A stretch of 64,000 nucleotides of DNA from Paenibacillus_D tarimensis_A (GTDB taxonomy: Bacteria > Bacillota > Bacilli > Paenibacillales > Paenibacillaceae): positions 4,092,001-4,156,000 of the forward strand of contig CP166298.1 of the NCBI GenBank assembly GCA_041281825.1, in the 5' to 3' direction. A program made the translations under genes and the position numbers. A model generated the notes under the pieces. The model had not been told where the DNA came from. It worked only from the letters and a program-made list of their open reading frames with translations, and made no database searches. Shown one piece after another: positions 17,251 through 26,465 of the stretch (positions within the stretch are counted from its first letter, which is position 1; the number at the start of each line of letters is the position of its first letter).

Positions 17251-18769
17251 TTACCGTCCCTCCAGTTGCAGCCGTCATGATTTTTTCCTGCGTCGCTTCC
17301 TCCGATTTGAATTCGCCGGTTCGCCGCCCTTCGGAGATGACCATGACACGATGGCTCATCCCAAGCAGCTCCGGGAGCTCGGAAGAAATCATGATGATCG
17401 CGACGCCTTGGCGGACTAACTCATTCATTATATTGTAGATCTCGAACTTGGCCCCGACATCGATACCCCGGGTCGGTTCATCCAAGATCAATATTTTAGG
17501 TTTTGTCATAAGCCACTTGCCGAGCACGACCTTCTGCTGATTACCGCCGCTTAACGTGCCTACGATCGTTTCCACCGAATTGGCTTTTATTTTGAGTGAT
17601 TGGATATACTCGTTTCCGCTGGCGATTTCCCGGTTATGATCAATAAGTCCGCCAGGCGAAATGCTGCGGAGACTTGCCATCGTCACGTTATTTTTGATAT
17701 CCATTCCCAGTACAAGTCCGTATTTCTTGCGATCCTCGGAAACTAGCGCAAGCCCTTCCTTGATCGCTTGCTGCGTCGATCGAATGTTAACGGGCTTTCC
17801 GCCCATTTCGACCGTTCCTTCATGTTCCCCGGGGTAGGATCCGAACAAGCTCATCACGAGCTCGGTACGCCCCGCTCCAACCAATCCGGCAATTCCGAAT
17901 ATTTCTCCTTTGCGTACCTCAAATGAAATGCTGTCGATTACTTTCTTCCCCGGGCGGTCGGGATTCATAACCGAGTAATCCTTCACCCGAAGCACCACAT
18001 CCCCCGGATTCGCTTCGATACGCGGAAAACGTTCTTTAAGCTCCCTGCCTACCATTAGCGAGATGACTTTATCCTCATCGATTTCTGAAATCGGATACGT
18101 GCCGATTGTCTGGCCGTCGCGGAGCACGGTCACGGTGTCGCAAACATCAAACACTTCGTTCAGTTTGTGGGAAATATAAATGCACGTTACACCGCGTTTC
18201 TTGAACTCTCTTAAGATATTCAGCAAAATCTCGACTTCCTGCTCGGTTAGAGCGGCTGTCGGTTCGTCCAGAATCAATATATTCGCATTTTTGGAAAGCG
18301 CTTTAGCGATTTCGATTTGCTGCTGCTTGCCGATCCCAAGCGTACCGGTCGTTTGTTCGGGGCTAACATCCGTCAAGCCGACCTCTTTCAGCCACCGCTC
18401 GCTTTCCTGGAATACTTTCTCCCAGTTAATGACGCCATAGGTTGCCGGTTCTTTGCCGAGAAACAAATTTTCGCCGATGGACAGATCCTTGACGAGCGCC
18501 AGCTCCTGATAAATAATCGCAATTCCGGCTTCTTCAGCGTCTTTGATTTTCTCGAATCGCTTCGCATCTCCGTTGATGAGGATTTGCCCCTCATAGGTTC
18601 CGAACGGGTAGAGTCCGCTGAGCACCTTCATTAATGTTGATTTGCCCGCTCCGTTCTCGCCGCAGAGGGCGTGGATCTCGCCTTTTTTTACCGAAAAGTT
18701 GACATTATTCAAAGCTTTGACACCGGGAAATTCTTTAACGATGCCGCGCATCTCGAGTGCCGCGATCAT
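17237..18769 (-). CDS. xylG: D-xylose ABC transporter ATP-binding protein (two ABC domains)
   Basis: 510 residues with two fused nucleotide-binding domains, as in all sugar CUT2 transporters. The first has a complete Walker A (GENGAGKST), signature region LGIGKQQQIEIAKAL and Walker B ILILDEPT. The second has a degenerate P-loop (GLVGAGRTE), LSGGNQQKVVLGKWL and ILDEPTRG. Degeneracy of the second P-loop is normal in this family. It lies 136 bp after xylF and overlaps xylH. Ribosome site GAGGTGAG precedes the ATG. Confidence 0.93.
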   Translation of the reverse strand: MIAALEMRGIVKEFPGVKALNNVNFSVKKGEIHALCGENGAGKSTLMKVLSGLYPFGTYEGQILINGDAKRFEKIKDAEEAGIAIIYQELALVKDLSIGENLFLGKEPATYGVINWEKVFQESERWLKEVGLTDVSPEQTTGTLGIGKQQQIEIAKALSKNANILILDEPTAALTEQEVEILLNILREFKKRGVTCIYISHKLNEVFDVCDTVTVLRDGQTIGTYPISEIDEDKVISLMVGRELKERFPRIEANPGDVVLRVKDYSVMNPDRPGKKVIDSISFEVRKGEIFGIAGLVGAGRTELVMSLFGSYPGEHEGTVEMGGKPVNIRSTQQAIKEGLALVSEDRKKYGLVLGMDIKNNVTMASLRSISPGGLIDHNREIASGNEYIQSLKIKANSVETIVGTLSGGNQQKVVLGKWLMTKPKILILDEPTRGIDVGAKFEIYNIMNELVRQGVAIIMISSELPELLGMSHRVMVISEGRRTGEFKSEEATQEKIMTAATGGTVNEHK

Positions 18770-18905
18770 TGATTTCTCACCTCACAGATATGCAAAGGGA
18801 AGCTGCGCAGCCTGCGGCTGGCAGCCCCTCTCCGCCGTGTTCTTTATTAGGGGTTGTTACAGTTCCGGAATACTCCGGTATTGAAACCCGGAATTTTAAC
18901 TTTTA

Positions 18906-20000
18906 TTATTTCTCGTTTTTGTAAACATCTTCTTTGGAATGGAAACCGTCTTTGATGATCGTGTCGTCGATATTGTCTTTGTTAACGGCAATCGGTTCAA
19001 GCAGGATGGAGGGAACATCGATTTTGCCGTTATTAACGACTTTGTCAGTGCTGATTTCTTCACCGTTGGCCAGCTTAATTGCCAGCTCGGCAGCCTGCTC
19101 GGCTAAGTTTTTAATCGGCTTGTAGACCGTCATCGTCTGCGTTCCCTCTACAATCCGCTGTGCTGCCGCAAGCTCCGCATCTTGGCCCGATACCGGTACC
19201 TTGCCTGCCATCCCCTGGGAAGCGAGCGCTTGAACGACACCGCCTGCCGTTCCGTCATTTGCCGCAACAACGGCATCGATCTGATTGTTGTTTGCGGTAA
19301 GCGCATTCTCCATATTCGAAAGCGCATTCGCCGGATTCCAGTCCTTCGTCCATTGGTCGTATACGACTTGAATATCGCCTTTATCAATCAGAGGCTGCAA
19401 AATGTTGAATGCGCCTTTCTTGAACAGGTGTGCGTTATTGTCCGTATCCGAACCGCCGATATAAACGTATTTTCCTTTCGGTACGAGCTCTGTAATCGCT
19501 TTTGCTTGCATTTCGCCGACCTTCTCATTATCGAAGGATACATACAGGTCCACATCGGAATTTTTAATCAGGCGGTCATAGGACAATACTTTAATCCCCG
19601 CTTCATGCGCTTTCTCTACGATCGCTGCCGACGCTTCCGCATTATGCGGCACAACGACCAGAACATCCACGCCTTGGCTGATCAAATTTTCCGCTTGTGC
19701 GATTTGCTTGGCATCGTCGCTGTTGGCCGACTGCACTTCCACAGTAGCTCCGAGCGCCTCCGCCGCCGCTTTAAACAAGTCTCGGTCCTTCTGCCAGCGT
19801 TCCTCCTGGAGTGTATCCATCGAGAAGCCGATCTTTATTTTGCCGTCTGATTTGCCCGAGCCTGCATTTGTTTGGGTATTCGAGCCCGCTCCACTATTCC
19901 CGTTTTCTGCGCCGTTTCCTCCCTGCCCGCAAGCTGCAAGTACAATAACAAGCGCCATAATTAATGAAATAACCCCGATTTTTGAAAACCTGTTGCTCAT
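18906..20000 (-). CDS. xylF: D-xylose-binding lipoprotein
   Basis: 364 residues. A lipoprotein signal peptide ends in the lipobox LAAC (Cys about residue 24), followed by a Gly/Asn/Ser-rich linker and a periplasmic-binding-protein fold. The mature part is close to E. coli XylF: EERWQKDRDLF, GVDVLVVVPHNA, VSFDNEKVGEMQAKA, MENALTANNNQIDAVV, GQDAELA and GTQTMTVYKPI all align with it. It captures D-xylose at the outer face of the membrane. First gene of the xylFGH operon; a CRE-like site lies 115 bp upstream. Confidence 0.95.
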   Translation of the reverse strand: MSNRFSKIGVISLIMALVIVLAACGQGGNGAENGNSGAGSNTQTNAGSGKSDGKIKIGFSMDTLQEERWQKDRDLFKAAAEALGATVEVQSANSDDAKQIAQAENLISQGVDVLVVVPHNAEASAAIVEKAHEAGIKVLSYDRLIKNSDVDLYVSFDNEKVGEMQAKAITELVPKGKYVYIGGSDTDNNAHLFKKGAFNILQPLIDKGDIQVVYDQWTKDWNPANALSNMENALTANNNQIDAVVAANDGTAGGVVQALASQGMAGKVPVSGQDAELAAAQRIVEGTQTMTVYKPIKNLAEQAAELAIKLANGEEISTDKVVNNGKIDVPSILLEPIAVNKDNIDDTIIKDGFHSKEDVYKNEK

Positions 20001-20059
20001 GAACTTCTCTCCCTTTTTTTCAATTATTGTAACTGCTTACATTTGAAATATACCATTCC

Positions 20060-20065
20060 CGTCAA
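20060..20065 (-). promoter_or_regulatory. Possible -35 element upstream of xylF
   Basis: The minus strand reads TTGACG about 60 bases before the xylF start; 17 bases further only a weak -10 (ATGTAA) is found. A weak -10 would fit a promoter that needs an activator such as the YesN-type regulator encoded upstream. Confidence 0.3.
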
Positions 20066-20114
20066 CTCATTATTTAACTCAGTTGCTGTATTCTTTTGCG
20101 ATCTTCTGCATTTT

Positions 20115-20128
20115 TTTAAACGCTTTCA
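20115..20128 (-). promoter_or_regulatory. CRE-like site (CcpA) upstream of xylF
   Basis: The minus strand reads TGAAAGCGTTTAAA, matching the catabolite-responsive element consensus TGWAARCGYTWNCW at all but one fixed position. It lies 115 bp upstream of the xylF start, consistent with glucose repression of xylose uptake. Confidence 0.6.
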
Positions 20129-20137
20129 TAAATCATA

Positions 20138-20172
20138 TAAAAAAAACCTTCATCCCTGTTAACGATGAAAGT
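20138..20172 (-). terminator. Terminator-like hairpin ahead of xylF
   Basis: A stem CTTCATC/GATGAAAG with one bulge is followed on the minus strand by eight T residues. It would end transcripts coming from the VOC genes upstream and insulate the xylF promoter. Confidence 0.65.
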
Positions 20173-20254
20173 TGTTCCCGCTAGCCCCCCGCCACTTGTT
20201 TCCATTATTCTCGCTATAAACGACAGATTGGCCTGTGTCATACCAGCCTTCGCA

Positions 20255-20285
20255 CGAGGCTGCGATATATCCCGTCGCAGCCTCG
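20255..20285. repeat. GC-rich hairpin between VOC gene and xylF
   Basis: A perfect 11-bp inverted repeat (20255-20265 with 20275-20285) lies 40 bases after the VOC gene stop. It lacks a T-run on the minus strand; it could protect the mRNA end or act with the terminator at 20138. Confidence 0.6.
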
Positions 20286-20324
20286 CGGTGCTGTTTTATT
20301 TAGCTTTCATTACTATTTAATGTT

Positions 20325-20798
20325 TTAAGGCTGCCATAGTTCCAACATATTCCCATCCGGATCGCAAAATCTAAAGTTTGGTCCACAAGGCCTGTTTTCC
20401 GGAATTTCGGTTACGATGTTCACTCCGTTTTCCTTGAAACGATTGTACATTTCTTTAATACGGGGAGTAGTGAAACAAGCTACGGGTTGCCGAACACCGT
20501 TGTCAAAAGTAAAACCTAAACTTCCGGCTGCTTGCGATGCGCCTCCTCCTCCACCCATAAGGAATATAGCCGGAACTCTTCCTGCCGCTCCATGGGGCTT
20601 TCCAGTATGATCAGGAAATCTCAAGATCGATATTTCCATACCAGGTTGGACCGGATTGTTGTCTGTTGGTTCACATCCTAAATTTTTTTGGTACCAATGA
20701 ACGGCCTTATAGACGTCATTCACAGGAATGTATATACACGTAACGCCGGTTATGTCCTCCAGTTTTTCTTCCACTTTGATTTCTTCATTCATTTGCAT
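20325..20798 (-). CDS. VOC (glyoxalase/bleomycin-resistance) family protein
   Basis: 157 residues with one VOC module of two beta-alpha-beta-beta-beta units: CIYIPVNDVYKAVHWYQKNLG at the front, and NFRFCDPDGNMLELWQP at the end, the classic terminal metal-ligand motif. Function of such singletons ranges from lyases to antibiotic binding; none is implied here. It is in line with another VOC gene and the ECF-VOC fusion gene upstream, all on the minus strand. Confidence 0.88.
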   Translation of the reverse strand: MQMNEEIKVEEKLEDITGVTCIYIPVNDVYKAVHWYQKNLGCEPTDNNPVQPGMEISILRFPDHTGKPHGAAGRVPAIFLMGGGGGASQAAGSLGFTFDNGVRQPVACFTTPRIKEMYNRFKENGVNIVTEIPENRPCGPNFRFCDPDGNMLELWQP

Positions 20799-20901
20799 GT
20801 TCTCGTTTCTCCCTTCTTATTCACATTCGTTCAAATAGAACTTGTGTGGAAGTGTTTGCGGCTGTTTATAAAGATTTTTACATGGATGACGATGAACCCG
20901 A

Positions 20902-21327
20902 TCATTGCTGCCAAACGTTAAATTTGTTGCCGTCCGGATCTTTAAAGCGGAACTGCAGGCCGCAGCCTCCATAATCCGTAACCGTTTCCACCTGCGCTCC
21001 ATTCTCCCGCAGCGACTCGTGGAGTGCCACGATATCCTCCGTCTCGAAAGTTAAGGAGAACATTTCAAAGTTGTCCCCTTCCCAGACATCCGTAGTGAAG
21101 TTGGCGTTCGGCCTATCCTTGGATTCGATAAGAAACAGCCACTGTCCGCTGCCCATAATCATAATTCCGCCTTCCGGCGAACGCGGCTTCAGTCCCAGCA
21201 CGCGCGAATACCATTCCCTTGCACGGTTCACATCCGCTACCGGAATGTAATTGCAATGAACTCCTTTTAACAGCGGTTTCATTTCCTTCTTCGGTACCTT
21301 GGTCTGTTCTGAAGACGATGGATTCAT
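20902..21327 (-). CDS. VOC (glyoxalase/bleomycin-resistance) family protein
   Basis: 141 residues: NYIPVADVNRAREWYSRVLG at the start of the domain and LQFRFKDPDGNKFNVWQQ at the end. The first ~18 residues are polar and extra. Related to the VOC protein just downstream and to the VOC domain of the upstream sigma factor, suggesting a small operon of functionally related proteins perhaps sensing or neutralising the same compound. Confidence 0.88.
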   Translation of the reverse strand: MNPSSSEQTKVPKKEMKPLLKGVHCNYIPVADVNRAREWYSRVLGLKPRSPEGGIMIMGSGQWLFLIESKDRPNANFTTDVWEGDNFEMFSLTFETEDIVALHESLRENGAQVETVTDYGGCGLQFRFKDPDGNKFNVWQQ

Positions 21328-21408
21328 AGATGATCCTCCTCCTTATGTTTTATTTCGATATATAGACGAACGATTTTTTCAAATCCCGTCATCACTACTT
21401 AATTTTTT

Positions 21409-22350
21409 TTATTTATTTTCGGAGAAAATGCCGAACCGGTTGCCATCCAAATCGAAGAAGAAGAAACTATCCCCTTCTATCCCGGTTTGTTCTCCCTTTT
21501 CCACTTGTATACCTTGCTCCCTCAAAATCTCATACAGTGTTACAGGATCTTCGACCAAGAAAATAAGAACAGGTAATTGTGAATCAATACGGTCGGAATG
21601 TACCGATTCATTTACTTCAATTAGAAATAATGTATGTCCCGAGGGAAGCTGCAAATGCCCATTGTGATCCAACGAAAGACCGAAATGTCCGACAAACCAG
21701 TCCGTCGATCTTGTCCGGTCGGATACCGGAATATAATACTGTCCCGCCTGCTTGACAATCCGCTCCACAACTTTGGCAACCAGCGTTTCCGTAGATTGAC
21801 GGTTGCCGAAATACATTTCCCAAGCCGCTAAATAATCTTCTTTCAGCAGCTTACGGTTTCTCCTGATCCGGCTCTCGACCGCACTTATGGATAGATTCAT
21901 TGCATTAGCGATCTCGGGCATGGACATCTCTGAAATGTAATACGATAACACGATCGTTCGATTCATATCATCGAGTTTATCAAGCGCTTCCATAATATCG
22001 AGATGCAACTCATTCTGCAAAATGCTTGGTTCAGTAGTATGAATGATATGGTTTTTTTTAAGTTTATCTCTCAGCCGTGAATCCCGGCTTTGCTTGCGCT
22101 TCATATCTATACTCAGCCTAGTAGCGATTGAATACAGCCAGCTTCCGAACTTTTCAGGCTGCTTCAGCGTATGTAAAACCGTGTGTGCCTTCACAAAAGT
22201 TTCTTGCGCGATATCCTGTGCAAGGTGGTAGTCTCTTAATACTCCATAAGCTACTGCACAAACTGCGTTTGTATAGGTTCGGACTAATGCAGCGAATGCC
22301 TCTATATCACCGTTTGCGGCTGACTGGACCAGGTTGATATCATGCTGTAT
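21409..22350 (-). CDS. ECF sigma factor fused to a C-terminal VOC domain; start codon unusual
   Basis: About 313 residues. Residues ~1-80 are sigma region 2 (GDIEAFAALVRTYTNAV, LAQDIAQETFVKAH, KFGSWLYSIATRLSID), ~115-165 region 4 (MSMPEIANAMNLSISAVESR), and ~185-313 a VOC domain ending FFFDLDGNRFGIF. The complete region 2 is in frame up to 22350, but the codon at the ideal distance from AAGGAGGGG is ATA, and no ATG, GTG or TTG precedes region 2. The first ordinary start (GTG 22197) would delete most of region 2. Either ATA is used, or the start codon is mutated. The fused VOC probably senses a ligand. Confidence 0.8.
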   Translation of the reverse strand: MQHDINLVQSAANGDIEAFAALVRTYTNAVCAVAYGVLRDYHLAQDIAQETFVKAHTVLHTLKQPEKFGSWLYSIATRLSIDMKRKQSRDSRLRDKLKKNHIIHTTEPSILQNELHLDIMEALDKLDDMNRTIVLSYYISEMSMPEIANAMNLSISAVESRIRRNRKLLKEDYLAAWEMYFGNRQSTETLVAKVVERIVKQAGQYYIPVSDRTRSTDWFVGHFGLSLDHNGHLQLPSGHTLFLIEVNESVHSDRIDSQLPVLIFLVEDPVTLYEILREQGIQVEKGEQTGIEGDSFFFFDLDGNRFGIFSENK

Positions 22351-22485
22351 TTATCTCCCCTCCTTTTGTTTCCGGATGTTTCATCAATCCCACACTTGCT
22401 TCCTATGTTTCCCACACAATACAACTATAACAAACATATGTTCCTCTGTAAACCAAATAGCTAACTGGATCTATTTATATAATTC

Positions 22486-24033
22486 CTATATTTTCTTGCC
22501 CAAAGCAGCCCGGCGGTAATCGGTCGGTGACACGCCGCACATTTTTTTGAACACTTTACTGAAATAATTCGGATCGTTGTAGCCGACGTCATAGGCGATT
22601 TCTTTCATGCTTAGCTTCGGATTCAACATCCGTTTCTTGGCCTTCTCGATCCTGCATTCCGTTAAGAAATCAATATAGTTGACGCCAAGCTGCTCTTTAA
22701 ACATTCTACTGATGTAATACGGACTGAGATTCACTTGACCCGCAATCGATTCGAGTGAAATATCCTCCTGCGAGTGGGCTATAATATACTGTTTAATCTC
22801 ATGGATAACATCGGGCTCCATACGGTTCCGGTGCGATGCGGCCGTATTCCGCAGCTTCTCCAGCAAGCAATCGCACTCCGCACGCAGCTGCCGGAACTCC
22901 TGCACCTGCATGGAGAAAACCGGCTTCTCCGTTTCGATTCCCATCTCGAGCAGTACCCGGGAAGCCACCCATAACGCTTCCGATACGCGCTGCTGCGCTT
23001 GCACAAGAGGCGCACCCTTCGACTCATAGACCGAAATCAGCTCCATCACCGATGATTTCACCTGATCCCACCGGTCAAGTCTAATGTTGTCGATCAGTCG
23101 ATTTTCCGCCAATGTAGAGCGTAGTGCCTCATTTAGTTCATCGATCACCGGCAAATCGCAATAGAACCGGTGTCTGGACGGAAGCATAGTGTCGGAGCTC
23201 GATATTAAAGCTTCCTGATAGGATAACCGGATATTATCGAGCAATTCGTACGGGTTGCCGACGCCGATGAAGATCTCATTGCCCGAATGGCGAAACGGAA
23301 GATGAAGCAGCTGCTGCACCATCTGAGAGGCCTGGGCGCGAAAAGAAATTCCAGCCGCACGAAAAACAATTAACGGGATATGCCGGCCTGACATGGCACC
23401 TGCCCAGCCGCTCTCCGTTATCCGCATCTTGTCCTTGACGGCGGCATAAAACGCTTCCTCGGAACCGCCGCCTCCCAATGTCACCAGAAGTACGAATGCT
23501 TCGTGCGTCATCCCTCTGCCAAGCAGCCTCATCATATCGTCAAGGTGAACTTCATGAACATGGTCAAACAATAATTGAGTAACTACATCGGCTTCGACGA
23601 CCGGCAGCATTTTGCGGATGGTGTCCTTCTGCTTCCTCTGCTCTTCTTCCGCTGATCGCTCAGATTCGATCTCCCGGATCTCGCCCGCGATCGTCGCGAT
23701 GATTTCGCTTGCTTTGCTCGGCTTCAGCAAATAATCCTTTACCCCAAGCTTTAATGCCTGTCTTGCAAAATCAAAGCTGTCGTAAGCCGTCACCATGACA
23801 ACTTTAATGCGCGGTTGACCGGCCTTAATCCGTTCTACGGCTTCAAGCCCGCTCATGCCCGGCATTTTGATATCCATCAGGATCAACTCAGGCGCGAAAT
23901 CCCGCGCCGCTTCAATCGCCATCGCCCCGTTTTTGGCCTGCATAAAGGAGAACGACGGGAAACCTTTGCTCAGTATGGCTTGCAAGCCTTCCCGTTCCAC
24001 CTGCTCATCATCCACGATAAGAATCTTATACAT
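22486..24033 (-). CDS. YesN-type response regulator (xylose three-component system)
   Basis: 515 residues: receiver domain at the N-terminus (ILIVDDEQ, phospho-acceptor Asp in LILMDIKMPGMSG, Lys in LLKPSK), a long middle region, and an AraC-type double HTH at the C-terminus (ISLESIAGQVNLSPYYISR and YDVGYNDPNYFSKVFKKMCG). ATG 24033 is preferred over GTG 24039. Its start overlaps the kinase end by 8 bases. In Clostridium beijerinckii a XylFII-LytS-YesN system with the same gene types activates xylFGH; gene order and location here suggest the same role. Confidence 0.9.
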   Translation of the reverse strand: MYKILIVDDEQVEREGLQAILSKGFPSFSFMQAKNGAMAIEAARDFAPELILMDIKMPGMSGLEAVERIKAGQPRIKVVMVTAYDSFDFARQALKLGVKDYLLKPSKASEIIATIAGEIREIESERSAEEEQRKQKDTIRKMLPVVEADVVTQLLFDHVHEVHLDDMMRLLGRGMTHEAFVLLVTLGGGGSEEAFYAAVKDKMRITESGWAGAMSGRHIPLIVFRAAGISFRAQASQMVQQLLHLPFRHSGNEIFIGVGNPYELLDNIRLSYQEALISSSDTMLPSRHRFYCDLPVIDELNEALRSTLAENRLIDNIRLDRWDQVKSSVMELISVYESKGAPLVQAQQRVSEALWVASRVLLEMGIETEKPVFSMQVQEFRQLRAECDCLLEKLRNTAASHRNRMEPDVIHEIKQYIIAHSQEDISLESIAGQVNLSPYYISRMFKEQLGVNYIDFLTECRIEKAKKRMLNPKLSMKEIAYDVGYNDPNYFSKVFKKMCGVSPTDYRRAALGKKI

Positions 24034-25477
24034 GTTCACTCTCCCTTCCTGTTTTTGGAAGCCGTAATATCACTTTCGTTCCTTTGCCCGGTGAGCTTTC
24101 AATATGAAAGACGTCCTCTCGGCCGAAGAACAGCCTCAGGCGGCGTACGACATTGCTGAATCCAATCCCGGTGGAATGTCCTGCCGTGTTTCCCTGTTCA
24201 CTTCCTTCCAAGATATGAGCTACCTTGTCCTCGGCAATACCGTCTCCCTGATCTTCAATCTCTACAATAACGCGGTCTTCGTCTCCATATACGCGCACTT
24301 CGATTAAACCGCCATCCTCGAACGGTTCTACCGCATGAATGACTGCGTTTTCGATAATCGGCTGCATCGTCATGCCCGGCAGACGGGTTTCGAGCAGCCG
24401 CTCATCCACGTCATACCGGAACTGAAGCCTCTCTGTAAACCGCGCCCTTTGAATATCAATGTACTTAAGCAGCATGTCCAGCTCTTCACGCAGCGTCACC
24501 GACCGGTCCAATCTCTTGAGATTATATCGGAGCAGACCGGCCACGTCGGCAATCAAATCGCTTGTTTCTTCCGCTCCTTCAAGATACGCCTTTTTAGATA
24601 CCGTATCGAGCGTATTGAACAGGAAATGCGGGTTGATTTGACTTTGCAGGCTTTTCAGCTGGCTCTCGCGCAGCAGCAGCTTGCTCTCCTGTAGCTCCCC
24701 TTCCAGCTGGGCCTTATTTTGAATTTCCGAGATCAGGTTGTTTATATTGACGCGCATCCTGTCGAAAGTCATGGCCAGAAAAGAGATTTCATCATTCGTA
24801 CGGATCCGGATAGCCTGATCGAAGCGTCCCCTGGACAACTCCCTTGCGGCGAACGTCAGCTTTTTAATTGGCCTGGTGATGCTTAAGGAGAACCAGTAAG
24901 CAAACAGCAGCAGCGCAATCGAAATTAAGGCAAGCATCCAAAGCCCGAGCTTCTTCAGCTCTCCGCTTTGGTAAATAATATTGCGGTAGAACGTCTCATA
25001 AGCGTTTAATTCCTTATCGATCAGCGTGAGTGCGGTTTCAGAGATATAATCCGAAATTCCGGCCGCCTCGGCGAAATAAACAAGCGATTGCTCCTTATTA
25101 TTCTGCTTCAAAAACATTAACGACCGCTCCGTCGCATCTGCGAGACTGTCAATCATATGCATATAATTAACAAGCGTAAATTCATTTTCACGATTGCGCA
25201 GCTCGGCGATATAAACCTTCGAATCCATCATTTTTGTTTTACTTGCCTGCAGCTCATTGAGCTTCCATTCAGCCGGGTCCTGCAAATAACCGTTCAGTAA
25301 AGTGACCGTTTCCTGGCTAAGCCGGGTGGCTTCGTTCATTTGTAAATAGCGCTGCAAAATTTGATTGTACTGCTCCTGTGTTTTTTGATTGTAATAGGTT
25401 AAAATGACCCAAATGACAATCATGATGGACAGAACGATGGCCGACAACAGGAAAATCTTTTTTTGTATGCCCGTCAT
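24026..25477 (-). CDS. LytS/YesM-type sensor histidine kinase (xylose three-component system)
   Basis: 483 residues: membrane segment ~8-28, extracytoplasmic helical domain to ~170, second membrane segment ~178-198, HAMP, then His_kinase (phospho-His in SQINPHFLFNTLD) and HATPase_c (N box PIIENAVIHAV, G boxes DQGDGIAEDK and TGIGFSNV). This is the YesM/LytS layout. It overlaps by 4 bases with the binding-protein gene upstream and by 8 with the regulator gene downstream, so the three are one operon. The extracytoplasmic domain would receive the signal from the sugar-binding partner. Confidence 0.92.
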   Translation of the reverse strand: MTGIQKKIFLLSAIVLSIMIVIWVILTYYNQKTQEQYNQILQRYLQMNEATRLSQETVTLLNGYLQDPAEWKLNELQASKTKMMDSKVYIAELRNRENEFTLVNYMHMIDSLADATERSLMFLKQNNKEQSLVYFAEAAGISDYISETALTLIDKELNAYETFYRNIIYQSGELKKLGLWMLALISIALLLFAYWFSLSITRPIKKLTFAARELSRGRFDQAIRIRTNDEISFLAMTFDRMRVNINNLISEIQNKAQLEGELQESKLLLRESQLKSLQSQINPHFLFNTLDTVSKKAYLEGAEETSDLIADVAGLLRYNLKRLDRSVTLREELDMLLKYIDIQRARFTERLQFRYDVDERLLETRLPGMTMQPIIENAVIHAVEPFEDGGLIEVRVYGDEDRVIVEIEDQGDGIAEDKVAHILEGSEQGNTAGHSTGIGFSNVVRRLRLFFGREDVFHIESSPGKGTKVILRLPKTGRESEHV

Positions 25478-26451
25478 CGCCCCCGCTCCCCCCGAACCAC
25501 GCGAATGTCGGTATAATAACCGTCCGGATCAAGCGGCAGAATATCCCCCCGCAGCCAACCGATCATTTTGCCAACGCTAATCTCGCCCATCATCTCCGGC
25601 GACTGCTGGAGCAGCGCCTTGATTTTCCCTTCCTGCATAAGTGTCTGCGTCTCCGGACTGTCGTCGAAGGTATAAAACAAGTAGTTGTCCGTCCGAAACC
25701 TTTTGCCAATTTCCTGAATGATCGCATCTGCGTTATTGGCGGTTACAGCGATGAACGCATCGGCATCCGGTACTTTATTCAGCACTTGATTCGTTGCTTC
25801 CGCAACCTTCTCCCTCTTGTCTCCCGAAGCGACGATTTGCGTCCGGATATCGGGATAAGCGCTCAGCATATCCAGAATGCCGGTCAATCGGGACCGCTGA
25901 AAATGCTCCTGCCGGTCGGACAGCATAATGACGACTTTGCCGGCTTCGCCCATATCGTCAACCAACTGACGTGCAATCAATTGCCCGGCTTTCCAATGGT
26001 CGGAACCGACATAGGTTCGGCGCAAGCTTTCATTCATCGGCACATCGTTGGCAACAGTGATGACAGGGATGCCGCTGCCCGCCGCTTTGATCTTCGTCAG
26101 CTCCTTAAATTCGTCGCTGTCGAGCCCTTGCACAATAATGCCGTCGACTTTGGATGATATCGCAATTTCGATTTTTTTCAGAAAATCGTCTGTATTCGTA
26201 CTGTAAGTTCCCCACAGTTCCAATGAAGCTCCGTATTGCCGGGCAGCCTCTTTCGCTCCTTGCTCCACCTTTTTCCAGAAAGGCGTATCCAGCTCTTGCG
26301 AGATCAACACGAGACGGTACCCAAGCTCCTCCGCTTCGGCGGGCATCGGTTGATTCATATCAAATGAAAACACTCGAACGGCGGACATCACCGTTGCATA
26401 TAATACCGCCAGGCAACCGAGCGCCAGCCCGATGATGATCCATCGGCGCAT
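25474..26451 (-). CDS. Membrane-anchored sugar-binding protein of the three-component sensor (XylFII-like)
   Basis: 325 residues with an uncleaved N-terminal membrane helix (about 5-25, no lipobox) and a type-I periplasmic-binding fold (LVLISQELDTPFWKKVEQGA, GIIVQGLDSDEF, YVGSDHWKAGQL, FYTFDDSPETQTLM). Lacking a lipobox and sitting in an operon with kinase and regulator, it is a sensor rather than a transporter component. Xylose is inferred from the xylFGH genes downstream. Its ribosome site follows immediately after a copy of a 39-bp hairpin repeat. Confidence 0.88.
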   Translation of the reverse strand: MRRWIIIGLALGCLAVLYATVMSAVRVFSFDMNQPMPAEAEELGYRLVLISQELDTPFWKKVEQGAKEAARQYGASLELWGTYSTNTDDFLKKIEIAISSKVDGIIVQGLDSDEFKELTKIKAAGSGIPVITVANDVPMNESLRRTYVGSDHWKAGQLIARQLVDDMGEAGKVVIMLSDRQEHFQRSRLTGILDMLSAYPDIRTQIVASGDKREKVAEATNQVLNKVPDADAFIAVTANNADAIIQEIGKRFRTDNYLFYTFDDSPETQTLMQEGKIKALLQQSPEMMGEISVGKMIGWLRGDILPLDPDGYYTDIRVVRGERGR

Positions 26452-26465
26452 TTCGCTTCCCCCTT

